A stretch of DNA of 64,000 nucleotides from NCBI GenBank assembly GCA_902729315.2, contig LR746274.1, forward strand, positions 3,003,037-3,067,036. The letters are read 5' to 3'. Source of the DNA: Spirodela intermedia (Eukaryota > Streptophyta > Magnoliopsida > Alismatales > Araceae). The position numbers and the translations under genes were made by a program. Position 1 is the first letter of the stretch, and every line of letters starts with the position of its first letter. The notes under the pieces were generated by a model, which was not told the DNA's origin, searched no databases, and saw only the letters and a program-made list of their open reading frames with translations. This document shows, one piece after another, positions 48,701-64,000 of this stretch.

Positions 48701-51700
48701 CAACTGGGAATCATGATAAAAATAAAAAGTAATTCAAATAATCAAGACATAAAATTTGCAATGAAAGCAGATACCTTTAGCCTAAGTTCTTCAGTAATAA
48801 TCTCTAAATCTCTAACAGGATCCACCGAGTCATCAACATGAATTACATCCGGATCCTCAAATGCTCCTGAAAAAGTGAAAGATAAGCAAAAGATAAAATA
48901 GAAAAAGTAGCCATAAATTCTAGGGCATGGTCCAATAGTTTAAAAGTATATTGAGTAGGTCCACATTCAATGTCAATCCATTACGAACTGGTACAAAATA
49001 TACTCACGATAGGTTCCAACTGGAGAAGGTTTGTCAAAAGTTTTAAGTCACTGATGCAGCCAATGGAAACATTATCAAGCACTGTGCAAGTCATGCTACC
49101 AAACAGAAACCTCAAGATTTTCTGGACTAAAAAAGATAATGAGAAAAGGAAGCAGGTGTAACACACAATGCTTTATCTTACTGGAACCATCAGCCAACAA
49201 TAAAGAATGAAAACAAAAGCAAGCTTCTAGAACCTTAGATTTTATGACATAAAATCTACTTTATTGCCAAGTCTTGACATAAAGAACTGACTAAAATCTT
49301 CTTTGAAATGAAATGAAACAAATACGTATATTCTGACAGCATAGATTAGGAAGAGTGTCTCACATCCGACGGAATTTACAAAACCACAATCAATCGCTTA
49401 AGCAAACAGGATGCAACTGCGCGAACTCCAATCATCTGATGAAAAATTATCTTCGAGCATCTGTCTATCCATTCGTAAGGTTAGATAACGTCTTCAGAAA
49501 CCAGCCCTAAAGGTCAACTCGAGCGTCAGTAGTTCCAATGAGGTTAAATGGTGTCTATTGATCAGAATTAAAGCCGCTTGGTAGGTTCAATACTGTATTT
49601 AAGTATTTAGACCAATTCATCAAAGACACTTCATCTTTCGTACTACTTATGCTTAAGCTATTAAATCTAGTAATCATGGATTCTCCAGTAACATATCTAT
49701 GATATTAATTCTAGAAAGCTCCGTATCGATGATATTTATGTTAAACTTCGCAAATAATATATGCAAGTCAATATATTACCTTTGTTCGAGGTGAGTCCGT
49801 GATACATTCACATTTCTATAATAATAGCTGGCAGAACATTGTCTCACTCAAGATCCTTTCCAATCTAAATCTCCTCATTCATAGATGCACTTATACCACA
49901 TTTAATGCAACAAATGTTAGAAAGAAATGTTAAAAATTCGTACCTAAGGACCTTTTCAGATAAAAGCATCAGGTAACACTACTGTCATGTAAATAACAAA
50001 TACATTTAACTTGCAGCCATAATCAAACTGTAAAACCTCAGGGCTTTCATGGCTAAATACATGTAAGTTTGGGCGTGTTAATAAATTCTCAAAGAACACC
50101 TTCACAAACAAACTCAGGGCTTTCATGGCTAAAATGCTGATCAACAATCCAACAGTAACACAAAAAAATGGTGAAAACAACAAAATGGAGGATAAAGTAC
50201 TTACTTAAAACATGAAAAATTCCATCTACAGCACGAATATGAGATAAGAAGCTGTTCCCCAACCCTTGACCTTCATGAGCTCCACGAATAAGTCCAGCGA
50301 TATCATGGATTTCTAGGAAAGCTGAAACCTGCATATTATTCCACACACAATCATCATCATATGATAGAGGAAAGAGGCAGAGGTAACGTGGGCTTGGAGG
50401 TTGAGTTGGATGCATTAGTAGATAGATAGAAAGAGACAGAGAAACAGAGATAGATAAATGATAGAGAGATATACACGCACACAGAGTAAATCTATATTCA
50501 CTTATTCATCCACTAAACTTCATTAGTGTGTTGTCAGATAGGAATCCATCAGTAATCAGACAAAATATAGTGGAGCAAATTACGAAGAATGCCAGTCAAA
50601 TTAATGAGATTAAAGCACATCAGAATTTTTTAATTTTTGCAAAAAATACGATCCATGGATCAGACATAAACCTCATGGAGCCTAATTTCTACAATGTCCA
50701 GAACTATCATCATCCACACCAAGGGCATCCTTAGCCCTCGTCCCTCAAAGTAAAACTTCCTCAGGTTTCATCCTTACACTAATTGCTAAAAGTTTAATGT
50801 TCCACATAATCTTCAATTTTGAGCAATTGGTGATAAACTATGCTTTCTTCCTGAGACATCTGCAGCTTCAAGCATGTTCAACCATAAGGTGTTCACAAAT
50901 TTCTTTCTTGAGCATTTAGGTTGATCTGTGCTGATCAACCAAACGTTGAGGAAAAGGGAGGAGAGATGAGGTATCTTGTTCAGGTTCATGCAGCTAACCT
51001 ACCAATGTAGTCTCTCCGTGGAGTGGTAGTACAGAATTGGCAAGCAATGGACAAATGCAAGGAAACATCACCCAAAACATATTGTAAAATTATGAAGCAA
51101 TACCTTTTTCCATCTGTCTACAGACGATATGGATCATGTATTTTCCCAACGATATTACTTTCATTAAATGGATCATGTATTTTCCTAGTCGTCAAAGTAA
51201 ATTTATTTTTATCTTTTACCAACGATATTACTTTCATTAAATGTTTCCAACATCAAAATCTGCTATTTTGCAGAAAAATCGTTCATAAATGGTATCACTA
51301 ATTTAAGTATATTACTGCGATATTGTCAATACATGGATACCGAAAAAGTAGCCTATTGTAGCTCAATTACAACATAAACAATGGAGTCACAATCGCAGAG
51401 ACAATAATTATTACCAGACAGTCAATTTTTTCTAATTAATTCATCGTGGATTGATCACCACAAATAGCAACAATTTATATACTAACTAATATTATTTTTT
51501 AAAAACTAGCAAACTATCATTAGCATAGTGAAGATAGTTAAACACAGTTTCTGTTCAATGGGTTATGGAATTTGATTTTATTGTGGGATTAGTTATTTTC
51601 CATTCATAAGATTTTCTACGCAGATCATGTGTAGGCAGCTATTAGTAGCTAGTAGTGAATATCCACATGATTATATACCTGCAAAGCAAAGTTCAATCCT

Positions 51701-53797
51701 AAGGGGATTTATTCTTTTGTAAGGTCATTCCATTACATATGGGCAATCCCCAACTATAGTTTTGACATGCCTTATTTCAATTAGCAGCTTCTTTACGTTT
51801 TTCTCAATGTAGATTATCTTTTCACAATACTTATCTAATCAAATGCAACCTGACATTGGCGAATTAAGATAATTTAAAACGCATATATAACTCACAAATT
51901 TAAGAATAGGGTGATGAACTTCCGCCACGATTTTTACATTGAATTATTCGAAATGCAAGGCAATTAACTGGGTTTGAGATTCAAGTCATAGAAAAAATAA
52001 TACTAGATCAATGCCTCTATAATTTCCAATCATTCCTCATAAAGGTCAAAACATAGAATTCCTTCAGAATTACTTATTTGCTAATAGCTATGTTCTTTAA
52101 ACCACAAAATAATACCAGATTTATGCACTGAGAAATTTAAACTTTACAAGAGACTGTGTGCGTGTGTGTGTGGATTGTGTCATTATTCATCTATAATGAC
52201 TTAAATTCTGCATGGTAATTAGCACAGAAAACTTCTCTGGTGCCAGCTAATAAGCAATTATATCATTTGGATACTGTTACAGATCATGCAGGCGGTCTTT
52301 GACCCTTCTGTAAGGAACCTTTTTATTCATGGGATTAGACTTTCACCCATCACACCAAACTTAATAAACATGAAAGCCAAACAAATATACAAAGAGAGTA
52401 GGTTTCAGGAACTCACACCAGGTTCCCATCAACTCCATCGTTTCATGAAGCAATAAGTTTTCAGGGCAACGAAGGTGTACACAAGGACAATAACAGAATG
52501 TTAATCCAGAAATTCATCAAGAACCATCCACTATGCATAGTCATGAGCCTAAAGAGACATAGTCCTTAGGGCAGGTTTCACGCACAGAAAACTGTTTATA
52601 CTACTGCACAAATGACAAAATTTTGCTGTTTCCAGTTGAGGGGAAGAGAATGAAAATGCTATAAAATCACACCATTACAATAAATAAGGTTCTGAATTTT
52701 TGGGCAGAGATTTCCACCCGGTAACAAAAGAACATAGAAAGGTAAAAAAAAAATAGGGTATTATTCAGGGCAAATATTTAAATGTTCAGAAACAAACCTC
52801 ACTCTTTGGCTTGTACAACTGACAAAGCCAGTCGAACCGTTCATCAGGAACATTTATCCGTGCTTCATTTGGTTCAATGGTACAGAAAGGAAAGTTCTCA
52901 GCTGGAATCGATAATTTTGTCAATGTGTTAAACAACGTCGATTTTCCAACATTTGGAAGCCCAACCTATTCATCAAGACAGATGACAGCAGTAATTACAT
53001 GCATGATAAATATTTAAGTGAAATTTCAGTAAACTTAATTTAAAAAGAAGAATTAAAAAAGAATGGTCCAAAATCACATGGTTCTCCACTTCAAGTTAAA
53101 CGAAATATCGAAAATTAAATAATATTCCTAACTACTTCAAAACCAAGCCATGATCATAGCCCAAGTTCCTTCAACGGAAAGACAATTACACACTTTGGTA
53201 ACATACGAGGCCTAATCCTGCTGTAACACAGTGTCCAGTTTCAGTGATCAAACCCTTCATTGAAAGATCGAATTCGTTTCAGAAAAACTAAAACTTGATT
53301 TCCTTTCCGAGAAGGATATACATCATAATCTAAAACAGAAGTTCTACTTTTAACGCCTTCCGATAAAAATTCCCGGTTACAGCCAATCTCACTCTTTAAA
53401 CTAAGGGGATCAGTCAAGTGACAAAGTGTATTCGGATCATTCGTAATATAGCCTACATTCCTACGTGGGTAGCAATTAAAGGTACAGTTCAACCATCCAA
53501 TGTATCAGTGGCGAAAAGGTGGAGCAAGTTTAGCTCAAAATTCGCAGGTTCCAAAGGCTATCAGATTGCCCACGAGAGGCGCACATCAGCATCCGCCGTT
53601 CCTAAGTCACCGTTGACATAAAAGACTTTTTCCGCGCAAAGTAGGCACGGAGGAAATACGATAAATATCAAGAGCCGCCGCAGATCATGGAGACTAAATG
53701 AGCCACTCACGATACCAATCTTCAAGTGAGAGGAAAAGCGGCCGAGGATGGGTCGCTCCACGGGGGCCTCCTTGGATTTCCCGGCCTTGGGCGGCAT
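41893..53797 (-). CDS. OLA1: Obg-like ATPase 1 (YchF1/OLA1)
   Basis: OLA1/YchF is a P-loop NTPase of the HAS-GTPase group that prefers ATP and works in the cytosol, linked to ribosomes and stress responses. Twelve exons join in frame to 394 aa, the usual plant length: 53797-53711, 52965-52798, 50328-50205, 48866-48775, 48019-47921, 46392-46279, 46063-45999, 45430-45314, 44928-44853, 42995-42903, 42590-42540, 41991-41893. Motifs: P-loop GLPNVGKS (31-38); DIAG (94-97) with hydrophobic L98 in place of the catalytic Gln, the HAS hallmark; the altered G4 motif NMNE (230-233) linked to ATP preference; a helical/coiled region after about 158; and a C-terminal TGS domain (about 304-387) ending VSGGGKK. 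The intron after 45314 uses a GC donor (AG then GCAAGT). About 10.7 kb of the 11.9-kb gene is intron. Confidence 0.97.
42002..42518. repeat. Minisatellite inside the last OLA1 intron, about 57-bp unit, nine copies
   Basis: Most units carry GATCCATGAAC-like, GGATTCCATGCCATAA-like and AAGGTCAACTAT-like blocks in fixed order; lengths run 48-65 bp. The array fills nearly the whole intron between the last two exons (41992-42539). Copies have diverged, so it is not recent. Confidence 0.8.
42732..42788. repeat. (CT)n microsatellite in an OLA1 intron
   Basis: About 27 CT units between exons 10 and 11; the longest pure dinucleotide run in the window. Confidence 0.97.
47814..47827. repeat. G14 homopolymer in an OLA1 intron
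   Basis: Fourteen G on the plus strand, about 95 bp past the donor of exon 5. The length may be uncertain in assembly. Confidence 0.9.
48427..48467. repeat. Compound (AT)n(AG)n microsatellite in an OLA1 intron
   Basis: An AT run leads directly into AG and GGGAGA repeats, between exons 4 and 5. Confidence 0.9.
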
Positions 53798-54106
53798 CCT
53801 CGTCAGTTCTCAGCCCCTCCTCCAAGCCCCCTCCTCGCCTGAGAATTGATCGGGGACTATGGGGCGGATGAAAGCCAATCCGGTGGGCTGGGCTCTCAGC
53901 TGGAGGGGATCTGTAGTTATAAAGCGTTGCTCCCTCTACTTCAGGTTGCCGTCAACAGCGGGAAAAACCCTAGTTAGCCCCTACTCTCTTCCCCCTCACG
54001 GACTCTGGCCAGTCGGCTTCAGTCAAGCCCGGCCCCAATAGTAGACCCAATAATCCTAACCGCCCACCCCACCTCCTCTCCCCCTTGGAAATTGCGGCCA
54101 CTTTAG

Positions 54107-54137
<31 letters not shown>
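53798..54137 (-). promoter_or_regulatory. OLA1 promoter and leader with telobox and GA tract
   Basis: A GC-rich leader precedes the ATG. AAACCCTAG (53965-53973) is a telobox. A TC tract (GA on the coding strand) at 54108-54137 closes the region, beyond which the DNA becomes AT-rich. The telobox suits a translation-linked gene; the function is inferred. Confidence 0.5.
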
Positions 54138-54139
<2 letters not shown>

Positions 54140-55920
54140 ATCAATGATTCCCCAACTATGTCATGACTTTTCACTTTCAAGTGTCAAGGCCCATCAACCA
54201 AGCCTCTCTCCACATTATCTTCTTACAAAACCTTTCTTCATTCTTCCTTTGATCCTTGACCTTCACTTCCCATGACATCAAGTGGCACTATTTGAGCATT
54301 GTTTCAATTCCCTTTTAGTTGTGAGACACCAAGAGAAAGCTACAAATTAGGCTCTGTAAAATAGCTTTTAAGTGACAATGTCAGCCTTGCCCACAATGGT
54401 GTGTTAATTGTAAAGGTGAGAGCTTAGTTTGTGACTAACAGTCATTTCCATACTTACCACTTCAAGGAAGGTTGATCTCAACTCAATGCTTACATGTTGA
54501 TCACTTTGTTCTCAGTCTTGATTCTAATAAATTTTATTATCAAGTATTTGTGATATAACATCATTGCTACTTAGCACTCTCAATTAGTAGTGTGCACAAG
54601 GTTTTAGATAGCATATGGTAGTGTTATAGTCCTAATCAGCTCATATAATCTGATTAGCCAACTTTCAAGGTTTGTCCCTATAGTAACATCTTCAAAACGT
54701 TGGTTACTATTTAAGAGACTAAAGACATGTTTTTGAGGACGGTAACTTATAAAATAATTATTTGAGTCATACAAGTTAATCACTATCTCAATTAGACATA
54801 AATCTTGAGAGAGTGCATAGTCATTAATAAGGTCCATTCCTAATGTTGTTAATCCTTTATCGTTAATGGACATAACATGAGCTCCAATTTGAGCATCAAT
54901 TCATATTTAATTAATTGTCATACTTTCTATGCCTTTACCTTATCAAGAACCTAATCATCCTCATTCTTCCAATGAAACAAATTATCCATTGAATATAAAA
55001 TTATTTGAAACATAATATTATCCATGGTAAGTGAGTTGTGCAACCAAAATAATTAGTCTCTATTTTACCTATTGGGGGTCAAAGAAAAAACTATTTTTGG
55101 TGCTAAAGTGTCAACTTTGTCTAATTAAATCAATCTTTCTTCAATAAATAAAGTAAAATTTGTTGAGTTCGATGTGTCAACATAAGTTCTCTCATAATTA
55201 TTTTTTTATGGGTATGAGTTTACTTAAGTCAATCTCTCTCTAAGTGGGTTCAATGTAGTCTCTCTTTCACTCATCACCATAAAGGATACAAAGAATTTTT
55301 ATATTAGTTCACCCCTCATTGGGCTATATTTAGTCTCAAAGAATCCCTCCTATTAGAATTCACTATTTCTTTTCTAAAAATATAATTGATTTTAGGAAAT
55401 CATTAAGTCAACTAATCTAGTCTGATCTTTGTAGATATTGCACTCCTCACATATAGAGTTTGACTTTTAACATCACATGTCTTAGACAAATAGATCAGTC
55501 TCCTCAAATACCACACCCTTCACGAACACTAATAAGTTCTTAGCACACTACACCTTAATGCAAGCCTCTCTTCACTCACCACCCAAGTATTTTAGTGCCC
55601 AATGAAGAAAGTCAACATTTGAAGCAATAGTTGACTTGAATTATTATAGTAGAGTGAAACATATGATGTAACTTTTAACTCTTTTTTTGAAGTATGCAAA
55701 GCTTTGTTTGATGGAGTATGATTTATCCTTGAGCTTGAATGAATGTGATGGGTAGATTTCTTCTTTCAACATTATCTATATTTTTTGTAAAAACTTTTCT
55801 TATAGTTTTCAATATCTTGTTGTCTTTTTATCAACTAAAAGATGGTCACATGAATTCAAATTTCTTCTCGTTGCTCTACTAGTGCAATAGTAACCTTTGT
55901 TTGTTTCTCAATTCAATATT
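54138..55920. other. AT-rich intergenic DNA, no gene seen
   Basis: No open frame above 90 codons and no motif on either strand. Lies between the heads of OLA1 (leftward) and MSI1 (rightward). Confidence 0.5.
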
Positions 55921-56470
55921 GTTATTCTCACATAAGTCATCTTTGATACTTTGTCTAGAGATTCATGTATTCAACATATATTTCTACTTTCAAGGTTGAG
56001 TTTAAATAAGGTTGTTGAGCTTATCTTTTCTCCACATATTTTACTGGCATGTTATTATCTAAAATGTGCAGCACTATTCTTCGCTCATTCTTTATTTTGA
56101 GCCTTGTTATACATATACCAACTATGTTTGAAGCTTGGTATGGAGATATGTGATTCATTAACTATCACCTTTGCTTTTGGGGTTGACCTCAAAATTTTAT
56201 TGAGCTTATTGTTATCTCCACATATTATGTCAACATGTTACTATCTAGAATATGTGGTGTTGACCTTAATTGTTCTTTACTTTGAAGTGTGTTGTTCTCA
56301 CAATAGCTACATTTGAATCTACATTTAGAGATATACAATTCATGAACGATCGCCTTTACTTCTAGGGTCAAGTTAGAGTAAGTTTCTTTAGTCTTGTCAT
56401 TTTCTCAACTTATTTTACTAACATGTAATTGTCTAGGGTAATATGTCATGCAAACATATTAGTTTAATCA
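55921..56470. repeat. Three-copy tandem array with 185-bp period
   Basis: Units start at 55921, 56106 and 56291, exactly 185 bp apart. Each has a GTTATTCTCACA-like start, an AGAGATTCATG-like block, an AAGGTTGAGTT-like block and ACATATTTTACTGGCATGTTA followed by TCTA, in the same order. Copies are clearly diverged. The unit length is close to nucleosome-sized plant satellites. Confidence 0.75.
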
Positions 56471-56815
56471 TTGTATATAACTAGAATTCAAATCTTGCAT
56501 CAGCCATTGATCCTCTTATATTCCTTCATATTTCTCTTATCACTTTTTTTAGTGTGTCGTTGCTAAGGTCCCTATTTCAAATGTCATCAATGACTTTGCT
56601 TTCATGATTTCAAATATTTTGGTTGTTGTAAGTTGTAGCTGTTTGTTGCTTAAGTCTTGAGTTCAAATCATACAACAAAGTTCAAATACTTTGATTTTTC
56701 AGCTTTTTTTCTTATTGAGGCTTCCAACTTTCCATCGCTTAGGTTTTGAGTTTGAATCATACTAGTGACTTCATAATTCTTAATTTTTCATGAGGCTTTG
56801 TCATAAGTGTTGACA
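56471..56815. repeat. Tandem repeat, about 88-bp unit, four copies, with B-box-like word
   Basis: Units begin at about 56471, 56559, 56644 and 56735. Each holds a TTGCTTAAGTCTTGAGTTCA-like block followed by AATCAT; GTTCAAATC in the third copy fits the pol III B-box pattern GWTCRANNC, and the other copies have near forms. No A-box or cloverleaf can be drawn, so this is not called a tRNA. Confidence 0.55.
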
Positions 56816-57549
56816 TCTATTTTTTTATACTTAAGTCTAAATTATATAATATTTCATTATTTTCAATATAAAAATATCTCAATGATATCTCTTTGGATTT
56901 GTTGTTAGTCATATGATTATTCAAAAATCATTAATATAGATTTTTAATATTCCTCAAAAATATCAAACTTTAAATATAAGTCTTCATAAATTAATTGACT
57001 ATTTAGTAAATAAAAATATATATTTGAAATAATCCTTAATTTTCATTTAGAAATGTTGAAACCAAATGTATCAACACAATTAGCCAATAGTGATAAACTA
57101 ATTTCATTTCACACTACAATTCTCTTACACTATTTTCCATGTTCTAACATGAGGCAATCAATAATTACATGACACTTTTTTAGTTTACCCCCATTTTCGG
57201 TAATAAATAATTTCCCATATACCTTATTGATCATATGAATATTCATAAAAAATTATAGAAACATTTGTGTCAAAAAGTTATTTTCATGAATGTTACTATC
57301 TTGCTCTTTAGTTTAGAGGGATATGCATTTGAGATATAATGTAGTAAAAAATTATATCTAATCATAAACACTTCACTAATTTTTTTCCATCTTTTAGAGA
57401 AAAAAATACATCAAAGTAGATCTCATGAGATAGCCATCCATGTGAGTCCTTAAAGACATTCTAAATTTCTTCCAAATATCTTCTCAAGTTGCTTTGGTCA
57501 AATTCAATTATCTCAATTTCATATATCTCTTCTTAGCTTTAAGATGGTT
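56816..57549. other. AT-rich intergenic DNA, no gene seen
   Basis: Nothing with coding character or clear repeat structure. Confidence 0.45.
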
Positions 57550-59230
57550 AATTATATTATAAAGTTTTTGATGATGCAAAGCACACATAAGATAAATAAG
57601 TAGTTGAATTATGCTAAATATTCATTATATAGCAGTGCACATGAGAGATCTTTTGAACTCTTGCTTAAATATAATTAAATAAAAAGTTAGTTAGAATACA
57701 TATTAATGATGCCAAATATCTAAAGGACATTTCAAGGAATTTACTTGACTCTCATGTTTTTATTATGGATTTATGACGAACTTACCATCTGAATCCTTAC
57801 TTTATTTATGAGTGTTGAAATTATAAATAGTTATGAAAAACATCATGGATGAAATATTAAATTATATGCTAGATATCAACGATTTGAAATTATTACTCAC
57901 AATCATTTTAGATGATAATTAATTGACTGAACCTAACCAGGATAAATGGCCTTTTAGAATTTGAAAAATGATTTTAAAATTTGATAATAAAAACATTAAT
58001 GATGTCATATATTGAATAGATTCAATATGTCTACCTCATGTTCACATTTTATTTTAGGTGATTTGTGTCAATTCGATTGTAAAATTTGTTACCTTACTAA
58101 AAGATATGTTTATGAATCTACTCTATTGATAGAGGATTCTTACTAGTTACACCTAAACTAACTACTTCATATAAATATGCTAATACAATTACATTTATGT
58201 TTAAATTTAGATGATATCTAAATAGTTAAAAGTTACATTGTATTGGTTTCTAACCCTCTGAATTTGTAACTAATTTTATAATTTTTATGTTGAGTAACAA
58301 CATAAAATATAGTAAATTGCAACTCAGATTTCTTTATAAATTCAATCTCTCTCTAGTGGCTAAATACACCCAAGTTAACATCCTTTACCTCTCAACACTC
58401 TTGAATTTCTTTCTTACCCATTTTTCTGAGAATTATTCATAAATTTGAGAGATCTTCAAAGATTGTTCAAATAACAAGAAGATATTGAGTTGGGCAGTAA
58501 AATTCAATTCAAATGTGACCTTCAAAATTATTGTAAAGACAAGCTCTTCATCAACTATATAGCTTCCTCACAAGAATATGAAAAAGGAAATCAAGTGCAA
58601 TTCAAGTTCAGTAGATTTTTGGGTGGGTGTGATTCAAGCCTCCATCAAATTCAAGAGAAAATTTATAGCAATATTTTCTTTATATTGTACATGATAAACT
58701 TATAATTAACTCAACTTAATTAATTAAGAGAGTTGATTTCTATAATCAGTTTTAGCCTACCTAAAGTCATGAATCTATAATAAAATTTTCAAGTGAATTT
58801 TTATGGGAATTGTGCTTGCTATTAAGTAGATGTTAGCTAAACATTTAGTTTAGTGGAACTCAAGACTATGGTATTTTTAGAGAATGGATGCTGAAAGGGG
58901 TTCAAATTACTATAAAAATATTTGAGTATTTAAGATTTCGATCTAAGAAACTCAAGAGAATTTAAGATCAAAGGAAGAAAATCAAGAAAATTCAAATAAT
59001 TCAAATTGTGATAAATTCAATTCAACCCCGTTCTTGACCTAAGTTCATCCTTAAATCCAATTAGTTGTATTATAGTCTAATATTTTAATAGGAAAGAAAT
59101 TTATGCGAAATAGATCCCAAAATGATCAGCACATCTGAAAAGAACATGAGAAATAGCTATATCTAGAGACTTTTTTTATTTAATAAGTTTATCTCTCTTT
59201 TTTGGAAATATAGATCAAAATCATTTCTCA
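57550..59230 (+). repeat. Long dispersed repeat, copy 2
   Basis: Colinear with 38027-40560 but shorter by about 850 bp, mainly in the middle. After 59230 a phrase ATGAAAAATCATTATGGATG again resembles the early part of the repeat (57833), so a second partial copy seems to follow head-to-tail, as at 40568. No coding block. Confidence 0.5.
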
Positions 59231-60099
59231 AGTTTTTGATTATTAGTTATGAAAAATCATTATGGATGATCCATTAGAGATTAAGGATATATCTATTCAT
59301 CAATGTAAAAAATATTATCATTGAATGCAAAATTTAACAATATTTTTGTATGTGGATTAGATTTGAAAGAATTTAATAGTATTTGGACATGTCATTCAAC
59401 AAAATAGATTTGTGATATAGACTTTAGGTAGTTTATGAAGGAATAAATATAGTTTGAGAAACTAAGAGTTATCAACTAGCTCACAAATATGAATTATTTA
59501 CCATGAATGAAAATAAAAATTTCTAAAATATTTGATAGATTTACAAATATTATAAATCGCTTGAAAAATATCAAGAAAATATATTCACCATCTGAGATGA
59601 ATATGAGAATTTTGGATATCTTTAACTCCCTCATAGAGATGAAAAGTGACAATGGTTGAGGAAGCAAAATATCTAACAAAATTGTCTCTTGGTAATTTAT
59701 TAAGATCATCATTAATGTATGAGATTAGGTTAGAAAAATTCATAAAACATGTAGAGAAATCCAGTAGAAAATCTGTTACTTTGAAATATTGAGAAGCTTG
59801 TGATTGAGATAAGAATCCCAAGTGCCTCATGGGGACCAACATAAGACCTGATCTCATGGGTTCTATATCTTTGGAAAAAATGAAAACAAGCTATTAATGG
59901 AAATTTTTGATTAAGATGAATATTAAAATGTGTCGTTGAAACCATCCAGTGGTCTTTTACGTGTTATATTATTTTTTTATTAGTAAGAAATGAATTGCAA
60001 GATTACTAAAAAAGAGGCTCCAATAATCCATCCGACCCAGCTCATGGGGATTCGGATGCCGAATCCATGTGTTAGATTTATTTTTAATTTTTTTTAGTT
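59231..60099. other. AT-rich upstream flank of MSI1
   Basis: Apart from the partial repeat at its left end, nothing is recognised. Frames at 59494-59945 (minus) overlap one another and look accidental. Confidence 0.45.
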
Positions 60100-60127
60100 G
60101 GGGTGGGAGGGAGGGGGGTGTGGGGGG
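60100..60127 (+). promoter_or_regulatory. G-quadruplex-like G-run cluster upstream of MSI1
   Basis: Five runs of three or more G with one- to three-base spacers (GGGG, GGG, GGG, GGGGGG, GGGGGG) lie 134-161 bases before the MSI1 start codon, on the non-template strand. Structure and effect are inferred. Confidence 0.6.
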
Positions 60128-60179
60128 TGAGTCCAACTACCTTCGGATTCTTATCGGTTAAGCGATACCGAACCGATAA

Positions 60180-64000
<3,821 letters not shown>

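Noticed and set aside
56471-56815. Possible tRNA genes because of B-box-like words
   Set aside because: No A-box, anticodon stem or acceptor pairing could be drawn.

Overview
The window is nuclear DNA of a flowering plant. It holds six protein genes with plant-type introns, AT-rich gene-poor stretches full of decayed LTR retrotransposons, and CT/GA microsatellites near most gene starts. GC-rich first exons and the wording of several proteins hint at a monocot outside the grasses, but that is only an impression.

Layout. 1-8.6 kb is a graveyard of LTR elements: a Gypsy (Tat/Athila-type) protease-to-RT fragment stops abruptly at 1140, where a Copia gag-protease-integrase relic begins; next come a reverse-oriented Gypsy LTR (3411-4973) and a further LTR-PBS-gag relic. 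A one-exon C2H2 zinc-finger repressor gene lies at 10886-11467 (-). 13.1-14.6 kb carries two worn tandem arrays (period about 200 bp and about 29 bp). 14.6-24.2 kb has no gene I can support. A small plant protein of unknown function is at 24227-24688 (-). Three well-resolved genes follow on the minus strand: ornithine delta-aminotransferase (10 exons, 482 aa), a five-KH-domain RNA-binding protein (7 coding exons, 621 aa) and the Obg-like ATPase OLA1/YchF1 (12 exons, 394 aa, spread over 11.9 kb). The 5' half of an MSI1-type WD40 histone chaperone (+) runs off the right end.

I rebuilt the exons by hand from reading frame, splice sites and family sequence. Every junction keeps frame, and the predicted lengths fit the families. 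Two introns, one in the KH gene and one in OLA1, appear to use GC rather than GT donors.

The genes do not form a pathway. They are housekeeping or regulatory functions: proline/arginine metabolism, RNA binding, translation-linked ATPase, chromatin assembly and transcriptional repression. I found no new biological system. The most interesting material is structural: nested and mutated retroelements, several undescribed tandem repeats (185 bp, about 200 bp, 88 bp, 57 bp inside OLA1, 36 bp and 29 bp), a long dispersed repeat present at 38-40.5 kb and 57.5-59.2 kb, GC-AG introns, and a G-quadruplex-like run just upstream of MSI1.
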